Assembly: GCA_000383715.1 (NCBI GenBank)
Contig: KB911990.1
Span: 52,481-116,480 of the forward strand
Direction: 5' to 3'
From: Verrucomicrobia bacterium SCGC AAA164-E04
GTDB taxonomy: Bacteria; Verrucomicrobiota; Verrucomicrobiia; Limisphaerales; AAA164-E04
Length of the DNA: 64,000 bases
In this document: piece by piece, positions 35,962 through 43,549 of the stretch
Layout of the letters: the number at the start of each line of letters is the position of its first letter
Numbering within the stretch: position 1 is the stretch's first letter
Made by a program: the position numbers and the translations under genes
The notes under the pieces: generated by a model
The model's database searches: none
Seen by the model: only the letters and a program-made list of their open reading frames with translations
What the model was told of the DNA's origin: nothing

Positions 35962-37083
35962 ATGTCAACTGCAGGTCAGCCATGGTATCAAATAATGAAT
36001 GTGGAAGAAATCCCTTCCCCTGCCTTATTGTTGTTTCCTGACCGGGTTGAGAGCAATATCCAGGGCATGCTTGAGAGGGTTGGCGGCGATGCAGAGCGTC
36101 TTTGCCCTCATGTAAAAACCGTCAAGACGGAGGCAATCATCCGCATGATGGTTCGTTCAGGCATCAAGCAGTTCAAATGCGCCACCATCGCTGAAGGTGA
36201 AACTGCAATCAAGGCTGGTGCCGCATCTGTGCTGCTCGCAATTCAACCCACCACATGCAATGCCAAACGATGGATCAACCTGGCAAAAGCACATCCCGAT
36301 CGTGATTTTGGAACGATCATTGACTGCAAGGAGTCCATTGAGTCCTTGAGTGAATTAAGTAAACAACATCGAATCACCCTCAAGTTATGGATCGACCTTA
36401 ACATTGGGATGAACCGAACGGGAATCCTTCCCGGTGAAGAGGCAGTGAAACTGGGAGAATGGATTCACTCACATGTGAATGTAGAATTAGGGGGAATCCA
36501 CGCTTACGATGGCCATCTGCACCAATCTTCGATTCAAGAGAGACAAGAGGCCTGCGAATACTGGCATTCCAAATTGGACGCATTCGTCAGTTTGTTGAAA
36601 AAAAACGGATTCGATCGCTTGCCCATTATTGCCGGTGGCACCCCTACGTTTCCAATGCAGGCAGCCAATCCGGAATTCATTTGCAGTCCGGGAACCACAG
36701 TGCTTTGGGATGCAGGTTACGCCTCGCAATATGCTGATCTGGACTTTTCTTGGGCATGCGTCGTTTTGGCAAGAGTAATATCAAAACCCGCAACCGACCT
36801 TCTCTGCCTCGATCTGGGACACAAGGCAGTTGCCTCAGAAATGGCTCCTCCCAGGATGATTTGTCTCAACTTGAAGGTGGATGAATGGGTTTCACACAGC
36901 GAAGAGCACCTTGTCATTCGGTCCTCTGATGGCCATCTATTTTCAGTAGGAGACACTGTTTATGCCATTCCCTGGCACATTTGCCCAACGGTGGCTCTGC
37001 ATCAACACTTCCATGTCGTCGAAAATCGATTCGCAAAAGAAAAATGGATGATTGAAGCCAGAAATCGTATGCTCGCATTTTGA
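35962..37083 (+). CDS. D-threonine aldolase / D-serine dehydratase family PLP enzyme (fold type III)
   Basis: 373 residues. LCPHVKTVKT at 48-57 holds the PLP lysine, Lys52. NIGMNRTGI near 152-160 and GGIHAYDGH near 179 are phosphate- and ring-binding loops of the alanine-racemase-like barrel. The C-terminal WHICPTV motif supplies His339 and Cys341, spaced like the zinc ligands of eukaryotic-type D-serine dehydratase and D-threonine aldolase. It should act on a D-beta-hydroxy amino acid in the cytoplasm. The RidA gene next door favours a dehydratase that releases an enamine, over an aldolase; this is inference. An ATG at 35995 is an alternative start. Confidence 0.85.
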   Translation: MSTAGQPWYQIMNVEEIPSPALLLFPDRVESNIQGMLERVGGDAERLCPHVKTVKTEAIIRMMVRSGIKQFKCATIAEGETAIKAGAASVLLAIQPTTCNAKRWINLAKAHPDRDFGTIIDCKESIESLSELSKQHRITLKLWIDLNIGMNRTGILPGEEAVKLGEWIHSHVNVELGGIHAYDGHLHQSSIQERQEACEYWHSKLDAFVSLLKKNGFDRLPIIAGGTPTFPMQAANPEFICSPGTTVLWDAGYASQYADLDFSWACVVLARVISKPATDLLCLDLGHKAVASEMAPPRMICLNLKVDEWVSHSEEHLVIRSSDGHLFSVGDTVYAIPWHICPTVALHQHFHVVENRFAKEKWMIEARNRMLAF

Positions 37084-37590
37084 TCTACCAACCTGCTCTT
37101 GCCACATATGAACAATATCAGGCTATTATTTCACTGTTTTTGAGAAGAACTTTGAATCTGCAAAGCGCAAGGCTGGGCACAAGCATTATTCCACGATCAC
37201 CACTCTCATGAATGAAAGCATTCTCCTTTGTCTTCCTGACTTCATGGATAACGAATATTCAGCTGAACGCTTCAAATGCTATTTTCTGTATTCAAGACCT
37301 TGATGAAGCTCGGCTGTTGGCAAAAAAGCAAAGAAAACCACTCCTGATCATTTTCCGTTGCGAACCTTGAATTGATTATCGACATTTGATGGGCAGCTTG
37401 TCCGTCCATCTGATCAATCCTAACAGATCGCAAGTCATTACATTCCGTGCAGAATTACAAACTTTAACGATCAATCATTGCAATTGAGCTACCATCTAGT
37501 TGGTCAAGGAATAAGAAAAAATGAAATCGCTGGCTTGTCGGAGAAGATGAGTAAAAATGGACAGGCTGCCACCTGTTCTGTCACCGTAAA
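37084..37590. other. Gene-poor stretch with a degenerate thioredoxin-like trace
   Basis: No intact gene is seen in these 500 bases. The only protein-like trace is at 37212-37370 and, past its stop, up to about 37490. Stops in all frames are frequent. I found no hairpin that would end the preceding operon convincingly. Confidence 0.4.
37212..37370 (+). pseudogene. Remnant of a secreted thioredoxin-fold protein (candidate)
   Basis: 52 codons: a hydrophobic signal-like start (MKAFSFVFLTSWITNIQLNA) and then DLDEARLLAKKQRKPLLIIF followed by RCEP and a TGA. The pattern D..EA...A....KPLL..FRC.P is that of thioredoxin-like proteins of Planctomycetes and Verrucomicrobia, where FRC.PC continues into the domain. 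In the same frame after the TGA, HLMGSLSVHLINPN and following residues look like a worn continuation before another stop near 37490. I infer a decayed gene. A short secreted peptide or a selenocysteine codon are less likely; no downstream hairpin of SECIS type was identified. Confidence 0.3.
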
Positions 37591-37935
37591 ATGAACTCGG
37601 AGCAAGCGCATCTAAAGGATGCATCAAGAAGGTCCAGCCTTCCAAAGAACGTGATATTTCGCGGGCATGGGTATGCCTTCATAAATCCAGCGACAGAACC
37701 ATCCCGCCAATTGTGGAATGGCGGTGTTGAACCGATGTGGATTCATGAGGGCACGGTATCATTCCGTCAAAAAACACAGATTACAGACAAGGATCATTTT
37801 GTTATTCAGCTAGGCCGGCAGGCACATGTTTGTGATGAATTAACATCAAGTATTCAAAGCGAAAGGAAAGACGTCGGACTTTTTCGAATAGACGGGCAAG
37901 GCCACCAACTTACCAAAAGCAGTTCAAAAAATTAA
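37591..37935 (+). CDS. Doubtful small open frame
   Basis: 114 codons with no recognisable domain, no signal peptide and no clear ribosome site (preceding bases CTGTCACCGTAAA). Composition is unremarkable. It adjoins the degenerate stretch and may be part of the same remnant or a chance frame. It ends 13 bases before the convergent MFS gene. Included so that the region is not left blank. Confidence 0.25.
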   Translation: MNSEQAHLKDASRRSSLPKNVIFRGHGYAFINPATEPSRQLWNGGVEPMWIHEGTVSFRQKTQITDKDHFVIQLGRQAHVCDELTSSIQSERKDVGLFRIDGQGHQLTKSSSKN

Positions 37936-37948
37936 TGGCAGAAAAATA

Positions 37949-39151
37949 TTAATGGGGGCGAATCCTGCGCAGGTGAGGGGCCCTCCAGACAATCAAAGCC
38001 AATGCAGCCAACGCCAGCAACATTCCAAATCCAAATATAGGTCTGAGGGAGTTGTCGGCATTTTCAGAAAGCCTGCCTGCTACAAAATTTGAAAGCATGG
38101 GCCCCAAGCCAGAGCCAAAAACAACAAGTAAAGTCTGAGCTGTTGCCCTGACTGATTTCCCTGCAATCATGTTGACGAGGATACTGAGCCCTATATGGAA
38201 AAAGACGATCACCATCCCCGTCAACAAATAGCTCAAAGCAAGCACCCAGGGGTTAGTGAAATAGTAATAGAGAAAGTGACGTAACACCAGACAAACACAA
38301 CCGGTCACGAGCGAAGATACAAAACCCCATCTTCGTATATAGTAACGCAGGAAAGGAAAAAGCGCGACCTCCAATGCCACGCCTATACATTGAATGGGGC
38401 CGACCCAGGCTTTGGGGACTCCATTTGACTGGAGATAAGGAGTGCCATAATAAACCACAAAAGAAAAAGAGCCTGACACCAGAAAAAAAGCACCGAGCAG
38501 GGTCATGTAATCTTTATTGCAGAACAGTTCCCTGACACAACGCCAGTAATCCAATTTACCCTGTTCGTTGACTTCATGTTCACTTTTTTGTATTCGAGGC
38601 AACAGCAAAGTGCTACAGGAGGTAAGCAAAGAAGCCGCCATTCCCAGATAAAGAACAAACTGCATCGAAGTCCCTTCATAGATAAACAGCCACCCGAAAA
38701 TGATCACTGAAGGAACCATCCACCCAATGGACCCCCAGGCTCTCAGAAAACCAAACTGCTCTTGAGGATCTTTCAGGTAATGAAAACTCAGCGCGTTGAT
38801 CAAGGTGAAGGTTGGATGGTAAAAGGAATAAAAAAGAACGAAGCTTAGAAGCAACCCACCAAAGGTAGTTTGAAACTGCATGAACAACAGGGACAAACAA
38901 GCCATGATGTTCAAAAAGGTAAATACCTTCTGGATCGGAACATACCGATCAGAGATCATTCCCCACAAAAACGGAAACACGAGAAATGTGGAAGATGCGA
39001 TTGAAAAAATAGCACCAATGGATGCAAAACTTAAGCCTTTTTCCTGCAACCAGATTGACATGAAAGGCAACACCGAGCCACCCACACAAAACTGAATGAG
39101 CATGACGATGAAGAGTGACGAAGGCACGTCCTTCCAGGGCGGAACCTTCAT
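37949..39151 (-). CDS. MFS transporter (nucleoside/HcaT-like MFS_1 group)
   Basis: 400 residues, about 12 membrane helices. The first helix pair (LIQFCVGGSVLPFMSIWLQEKGLS, here split at residue 30) followed by GAIFSIAS and FLWGMISDRYVP near residue 60-70 is typical of the group that includes nucleoside:H+ symporters and HcaT. The LRAWGSIGW segment near 139 is also characteristic. The substrate is not clear. The start overlaps the stop of the helicase gene by four bases, so it is last in a GlmU-like - helicase - MFS transcript. Confidence 0.85.
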   Translation of the reverse strand: MKVPPWKDVPSSLFIVMLIQFCVGGSVLPFMSIWLQEKGLSFASIGAIFSIASSTFLVFPFLWGMISDRYVPIQKVFTFLNIMACLSLLFMQFQTTFGGLLLSFVLFYSFYHPTFTLINALSFHYLKDPQEQFGFLRAWGSIGWMVPSVIIFGWLFIYEGTSMQFVLYLGMAASLLTSCSTLLLPRIQKSEHEVNEQGKLDYWRCVRELFCNKDYMTLLGAFFLVSGSFSFVVYYGTPYLQSNGVPKAWVGPIQCIGVALEVALFPFLRYYIRRWGFVSSLVTGCVCLVLRHFLYYYFTNPWVLALSYLLTGMVIVFFHIGLSILVNMIAGKSVRATAQTLLVVFGSGLGPMLSNFVAGRLSENADNSLRPIFGFGMLLALAALALIVWRAPHLRRIRPH

Positions 39152-40044
39152 AGGGTTTGGATTGGAGCATCAGGAATCGCATCAAGGAACCGTTGCCCGT
39201 AGCGTTTGAGCAAAACCCGGTTATCCAGGACAGCAACAATGCCTTGATCGGTCTGAGTACGGATCAAACGTCCCACTCCTTGCCGGAATTTCAGGATAGC
39301 CTCAGGCAAGGAATACTCAAAGAACGCATCGCCTCCCCTGGCAGTGATCCGTTCCACCCGGGCTTCCGTCAGTGGATGATCCGGGACGGCAAATGGAAGC
39401 CGCGTAATAATCACGTTACGCAAGGCATCTCCGGGAACATCCACACCCTGCCAAAAACTGTCAGCACCAAAAAGCACGGAAGAGGTGTCCTCTTTGAATC
39501 GCTCAAGCATGGTTGATCTTGGCAGACCAGTGCCTTGAACGTAGAGCGTCATATCCTTGGACTCGAAATAGGGCAGCATTTCTTCCGCAACATTTCTCAT
39601 GAGCTTGAGATTCGTAAACAGAACGAAAGCACTCCCTTTTGTCATCGTGGTAAAGTGCTCGATCCAATGACATAGATCTTTCTGATAATCAGCATGCCTG
39701 GGATCCACCATTTTGGAGACGACATACACTTTCATCTGACGATTAAAATCGTAAGGTGACCCCAATTGCAGGGTTTGAGCATCGTAACCCCCGATGCGGG
39801 CTACAAAGTAATCCATGCCGCGCATCTTACTCATCCTTTTATTTTTTCGCGAATGAGATAATGCTTCCTGATCGCTGGATTCTTTACCGGCCATGGACAA
39901 GGTGGCACTCGTCATGATTATCGAAGTACCACTGTCAAATAGTCGATGCCGTATAAATTCTGAAACGTCAACGGGAGCCGCATTGAGTGACAAGTTCTTA
40001 CCCGTCCTTCCCCCCCCGTTCCACCCAGTAGACGTAAGGATCAT
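39148..40044 (-). CDS. DinG-type DNA helicase, C-terminal part (after frameshift)
   Basis: 298 codons in the second frame; the meaningful sequence starts at GGRTGKNLSLNAAPVDVSEF near residue 11. IIMTSATLSM (motif III), FVLFTNLKLMRNVAEEM and GADSFWQGVDVPGD, and QGVGRLIRTQTDQG near the end (motif VI with its arginine finger) are the second RecA-like half of XPD/DinG helicases. It continues the N-terminal part at 39998-41278; the two are joined across a run of eight C on the plus strand at 40010-40017. Reading seven G on the coding strand restores VERGGRTGKNLSLNAAP. It may be a sequencing error, a slippage site or a true mutation. Overlaps the MFS start. Confidence 0.8.
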   Translation of the reverse strand: MILTSTGWNGGGRTGKNLSLNAAPVDVSEFIRHRLFDSGTSIIMTSATLSMAGKESSDQEALSHSRKNKRMSKMRGMDYFVARIGGYDAQTLQLGSPYDFNRQMKVYVVSKMVDPRHADYQKDLCHWIEHFTTMTKGSAFVLFTNLKLMRNVAEEMLPYFESKDMTLYVQGTGLPRSTMLERFKEDTSSVLFGADSFWQGVDVPGDALRNVIITRLPFAVPDHPLTEARVERITARGGDAFFEYSLPEAILKFRQGVGRLIRTQTDQGIVAVLDNRVLLKRYGQRFLDAIPDAPIQTL

Positions 40045-41278
40045 ATTCCTGGCTGAGGAACATCGCGATGGTCTCTTTCAATTCCGCTATTCTGCGATTG
40101 CAATCCTGTAATTCCTGACCTACCTCACGGTCATCTGATTGCTTGATCAACTCGTTCAGCGATACTCTCAATCGCTGCAGCGGCAAGGTGAGGCAATCTT
40201 CTACAAGGTCCGGATTGCGAATGCGCAATTCCTTCCAGAACCGTGATGTTTTCCAGGAGCTCTTCTCCTCTTTTTCTGTTTGAGATCGCTCAAGGATTTC
40301 GTTGCAGGCATCTTCAACTTCGGAAAAAAAAGTCTCAGCCGTGTGATGCACATCACCGACTTGCTGAACTACTTTGCCCTTCTGTAAGACCGTAAGTAAT
40401 CCCTTCTTAGTGGAAGGATTCCAAAGTTTATTCAGCGCAAAATGGATCTGGCCACTGGAAATACCCAGTCCAATATGTCGGGATGCCACTTGTTCTACCG
40501 TGTGGGCCTCATCGAATATGACGAAATCATTCCTGAACAGAACGCCCCCTTCGGCGGGTTCTTCAACCGTGTTTAACAAAGTGAAGAACAATGTATGATT
40601 CAGCACAACAACATCTGCAGACATGATGCGTTGCCTTGCTTTTTGAAAGAAACAGGCATGATTTGTCTGCGCAAAATCCGATTTGGAACCACACATCTTG
40701 GGTGAGCAGAGTCCTCTTTCTGAACAGACTTGAGACCAGACCTTGGGATTGGGTTCCTCATCAAAATCAGACAAACTCCCGTCAACTGTTTCTTTGGACC
40801 ATTCCATGATACGCTGGAGCTCGGCACTTTCCGGAGTCGTAAAAAGTCCATCTGCCATTTGCATGGCCTTGTGAAGTCGTTTAGTGCAAAGGTAATTATG
40901 TCTCCCCTTCAGCATGGTGAAGTTGAACGAGACAGGGAGAATTTCCTGCAACATCGGAAGGTCTTTTTCAACCAGTTGCTCCTGGAGGTTAATCGTATGA
41001 GTACTGATGATAGCCCGTTTACCCTCCGAAACAGCGTAAAGGATGGCAGGGATCAGATAGCCCAGACTTTTACCAACGCCGGTGCCGGCCTCTACGATGA
41101 GGTGCTCCTGATCGTTCAGAGCTTCCGCCACCGCATGAGCCATTTGCTGTTGCTGGGGCCGGTATTCAAAATTACTAGCTCTGGACAGCAGGCCGCTTTC
41201 AGAAAAGATGGTCGACACGTGGTCAGCCAATTCAAGGCCGCCGTAACCACTAGGCTCCCCTTCAGAAACCCTGATCAT
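39998..41278 (-). CDS. DinG-type DNA helicase, N-terminal part (before frameshift)
   Basis: 426 codons. EAGTGVGKS at 63-71 is Walker A, STHTINLQEQL at 92-102 motif Ia, and FDEAH at 255-259 the DEAH box. Cysteines 131, 185, 191, 196 and 209 lie where XPD/DinG proteins hold a [4Fe-4S] cluster. The frame stops six codons after VYWVERGG because of the G8 run. Together with the downstream part the full protein would be about 705 residues, normal for the family of 5'-3' helicases that resolve R-loops and G-quadruplexes. Starts 22 bases after the GlmU-like gene. Confidence 0.85.
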   Translation of the reverse strand: MIRVSEGEPSGYGGLELADHVSTIFSESGLLSRASNFEYRPQQQQMAHAVAEALNDQEHLIVEAGTGVGKSLGYLIPAILYAVSEGKRAIISTHTINLQEQLVEKDLPMLQEILPVSFNFTMLKGRHNYLCTKRLHKAMQMADGLFTTPESAELQRIMEWSKETVDGSLSDFDEEPNPKVWSQVCSERGLCSPKMCGSKSDFAQTNHACFFQKARQRIMSADVVVLNHTLFFTLLNTVEEPAEGGVLFRNDFVIFDEAHTVEQVASRHIGLGISSGQIHFALNKLWNPSTKKGLLTVLQKGKVVQQVGDVHHTAETFFSEVEDACNEILERSQTEKEEKSSWKTSRFWKELRIRNPDLVEDCLTLPLQRLRVSLNELIKQSDDREVGQELQDCNRRIAELKETIAMFLSQEYDPYVYWVERGGKDG

Positions 41279-41300
41279 ATCTCAAGTTGCTTATCCACCA

Positions 41301-41999
41301 TTAGTGTTTCTGTGGATGCCATATCGTGACATCCTGTTGCGCACGGTTTTTAACAATCATTTTATCGGGAAGAATGCCCCTCCAGCAGACATTCGGATAA
41401 ATAACACCATGGCGCCCGATGAGACTGCCAGGGTTGAGCACGGCATTACACCCTATCTCCCCGTAATCGCCGATGATGGCTCCCAATTTCCTCAAACCAG
41501 TATCGATGGGCATCCCACGTTGGTCAATCTCATCAATGTAAATGGAATCCTGCGTCAGCTTGAAGTTGGAAATTTTGACCCCTGCACCCAGATGGGCGTG
41601 AAATCCAAGAATAGAATCACCCACATAGTTGAAATGCGGAGCAACAGCGTGGTTGAACAGGAGACTGTGTTTGACCTCGGTGGCATTTCCAACCACACAG
41701 TGATCACCAATAACAACGTGCTCTCTGATGTAAGCATTGCTTCGGATCTGGCAATGTTTACCGATGATAGCCGGCCCTTTGATGACCGCGCCCGCCTCCA
41801 CCACCGTGCCTTCACCAATTGAAACATTTTCAGCAATAAAGGCAGGCTCGCCTATCGTCGTATGGCGCTGATCAGCACCTACGTTTTCGTCGATATAGCT
41901 TTTCAAGCATTTCAAAGCTTCCCACACCCGTGACTTTCCTTCAAAAAGAACGGCATGATCGGTCTCCTGCAGATTCAAATAATGATCTGGGCTCAGCAT
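41301..41999 (-). CDS. Left-handed beta-helix (hexapeptide) acyltransferase/GlmU-like protein
   Basis: 232 residues. From residue 48 on, hexapeptide turns repeat every six residues (IGEPAFIAENVSIGEGTVVEAG, quoted in part: IGEGTVVEAGAVIKGPAIIG), building the trimeric beta-helix of LpxA/GlmU-type proteins. HFNYVGDSILGFHAHLGAG near 122-140 is like the acetyl-CoA and catalytic region of GlmU (GDAxIG). There is no nucleotidyltransferase head; the first 45 residues are a short helical cap. It may acylate a nucleotide sugar or be a regulatory partner. The catalytic His is plausible at the HFNY segment but I cannot confirm it. First gene of the set with dinG and the MFS gene. Confidence 0.8.
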   Translation of the reverse strand: MLSPDHYLNLQETDHAVLFEGKSRVWEALKCLKSYIDENVGADQRHTTIGEPAFIAENVSIGEGTVVEAGAVIKGPAIIGKHCQIRSNAYIREHVVIGDHCVVGNATEVKHSLLFNHAVAPHFNYVGDSILGFHAHLGAGVKISNFKLTQDSIYIDEIDQRGMPIDTGLRKLGAIIGDYGEIGCNAVLNPGSLIGRHGVIYPNVCWRGILPDKMIVKNRAQQDVTIWHPQKH

Positions 42000-42301
42000 A
42001 ACTTTATTTTAACTGACTAGATGGCATTGAAAAGTGAAATCAGAAAATATCAGGTTAATTGTGAATTAATCCCTAAGTGGGCTTATTATCTCAAATGAGA
42101 AAAAAACAGAAAGATAGCTTGCCTGAAACAAGCAATTCAAAATAGGTTTTCATTTAACGTTTCCTGTTCTTCCTGTTTCACTTACATTATTTAACCATAC
42201 TTAACCGACCGAACATTTATTTTCTCGTCCCACATTGGCAGTGTAATTGCTGTTTTATGACAAAATATTACTTTTGAACCAGGCTTAGAGGAAAAATACC
42301 A
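42000..42301. other. Divergent intergenic region
   Basis: 302 AT-rich bases between two genes that face away from each other, so it should hold promoters for both. A ribosome site AGAGGA at 42287-42292 precedes the plus-strand gene by nine bases. A small hairpin, GCTTG...CAAGC, is at about 42118-42134. No -35/-10 pair with convincing match was found. Confidence 0.4.
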
Positions 42302-43549
42302 TTGATCGCCTATTTAAAAATTATGAAACCATTCGGTTTGCGAGAGCTGATAGATTTACGTTACCTGAATGCATTGCTTTTGATTCCAGCGATGATTTCA
42401 TGGCATCAGGCACAATCGCAATCATCCACATTTGTTTTACCTGCTCCTCAGGAACTGCAAGTTGTTCCAGGAGATGGTAACATCCTGTTGACATGGAAAC
42501 CTCCCCTTACCCAGACTGGCCTCACGGGATATCTCGTCAAGCGCTTCAACGGAGCAGTCCTGGAAAACACTTGGAACCTTGGCGTGGATGATCCCCGTGA
42601 AATCAGAGATGTCGATCTCATCAACGGGACTTTGTATCATTATGCCGTTAGCGCTCAGGTTTTACTTGTCGAAGGACTTGAATCAACGGCTCAGGCAACA
42701 CCCCAAGCCACAGTTTCTTTCCTGGTTGCACCTGTCCATTTGACTGCGATTATTGAAAATGGCGGCGTCAGCCTGTCCTGGAGCTATCCGGATGCAATCG
42801 AGCTGAATGGATTTGAATTGAATAGAAAAATAAGTGAAGCAGGAGAAAGCATCATCATGCTTCCTCCCGATGCGAATGGCTATTTTGACAACCAGATTAC
42901 AGCTGGACAAACGGCGATTTACCATCTCAGTGCTGTTACAGAAAACCAAAAAAGCCCCTCTGCCTCATTCGAAATCATGGTCCCTCGTTTGCAGCTAGAC
43001 CCAGCTAAAATGCCCCGGATTGTCAGACAAAGCAATTTCATCGAAGGAGTCGCCGGTGCCAATGTACAACTTTTCACTGAAGTGGAGGGAAGCAATCCTC
43101 TTCATTACACCTGGTATTACAATGGACGAAAAATGCCCGGAGTTACTGAACAGGGAATTCAGATATTTAATTTATCACCAGAACACGTTGGAACCTATTT
43201 TGTTGAAGTAAGCAATCCTTTTGGAAGCATCGTTTCCGGTCCCATGAAAGTTGAAATAAACCCTGCCAACCTAGGAGGTGTCGACATCGAATGGAATGCA
43301 CGTTTCGAAAGTAATGTCGGTTTTGAAAGCAAATCCGTAGGGGTCTATCACGAAGGTAAGACCGGTGCCATTGTCGGAGGCCAATTCACTCCGGATGGCA
43401 GCAAGAACAGTGACCTGATGGTGGTGTCGTATGATGACGCAGGAAATCAACTTTGGTCTACAAGAGCTTCCTTCAGTAAAACGAGTCAGGAGTTTGCCCA
43501 GAAATCAATACTGGATTATCGGGGGACCTTCACGTGTGAATCCGGCTGA
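42302..43549 (+). CDS. Giant secreted FN3/Ig/propeller protein, N-terminal part (before frameshift)
   Basis: 415 codons. A signal peptide (hydrophobic about 24-35, ending SQS) leads to two fibronectin type III-like domains (LPAPQELQVVPGDGNILLTW from about 42, and APVHLTAIIENGGVSLSW from about 140), an Ig-like domain (PRIVRQSNFIEGVAGANVQL, about 238-322) and the first strands of a PQQ/SBBP-like beta-propeller (DLMVVSYDDAGNQLWS). The TTG at 42302 has a ribosome site AGAGGA nine bases upstream, so I prefer it to the ATG at 42323. The frame breaks near 43460-43520 and the rest of the protein is read in the next frame (43431-46529). Confidence 0.75.
   Translation: MIAYLKIMKPFGLRELIDLRYLNALLLIPAMISWHQAQSQSSTFVLPAPQELQVVPGDGNILLTWKPPLTQTGLTGYLVKRFNGAVLENTWNLGVDDPREIRDVDLINGTLYHYAVSAQVLLVEGLESTAQATPQATVSFLVAPVHLTAIIENGGVSLSWSYPDAIELNGFELNRKISEAGESIIMLPPDANGYFDNQITAGQTAIYHLSAVTENQKSPSASFEIMVPRLQLDPAKMPRIVRQSNFIEGVAGANVQLFTEVEGSNPLHYTWYYNGRKMPGVTEQGIQIFNLSPEHVGTYFVEVSNPFGSIVSGPMKVEINPANLGGVDIEWNARFESNVGFESKSVGVYHEGKTGAIVGGQFTPDGSKNSDLMVVSYDDAGNQLWSTRASFSKTSQEFAQKSILDYRGTFTCESG

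Noticed and set aside
37368-37370. TGA as a selenocysteine codon in the FRCEP context
   Set aside because: Further stops follow soon and I could not see a SECIS-like hairpin just after the codon; decay is simpler.
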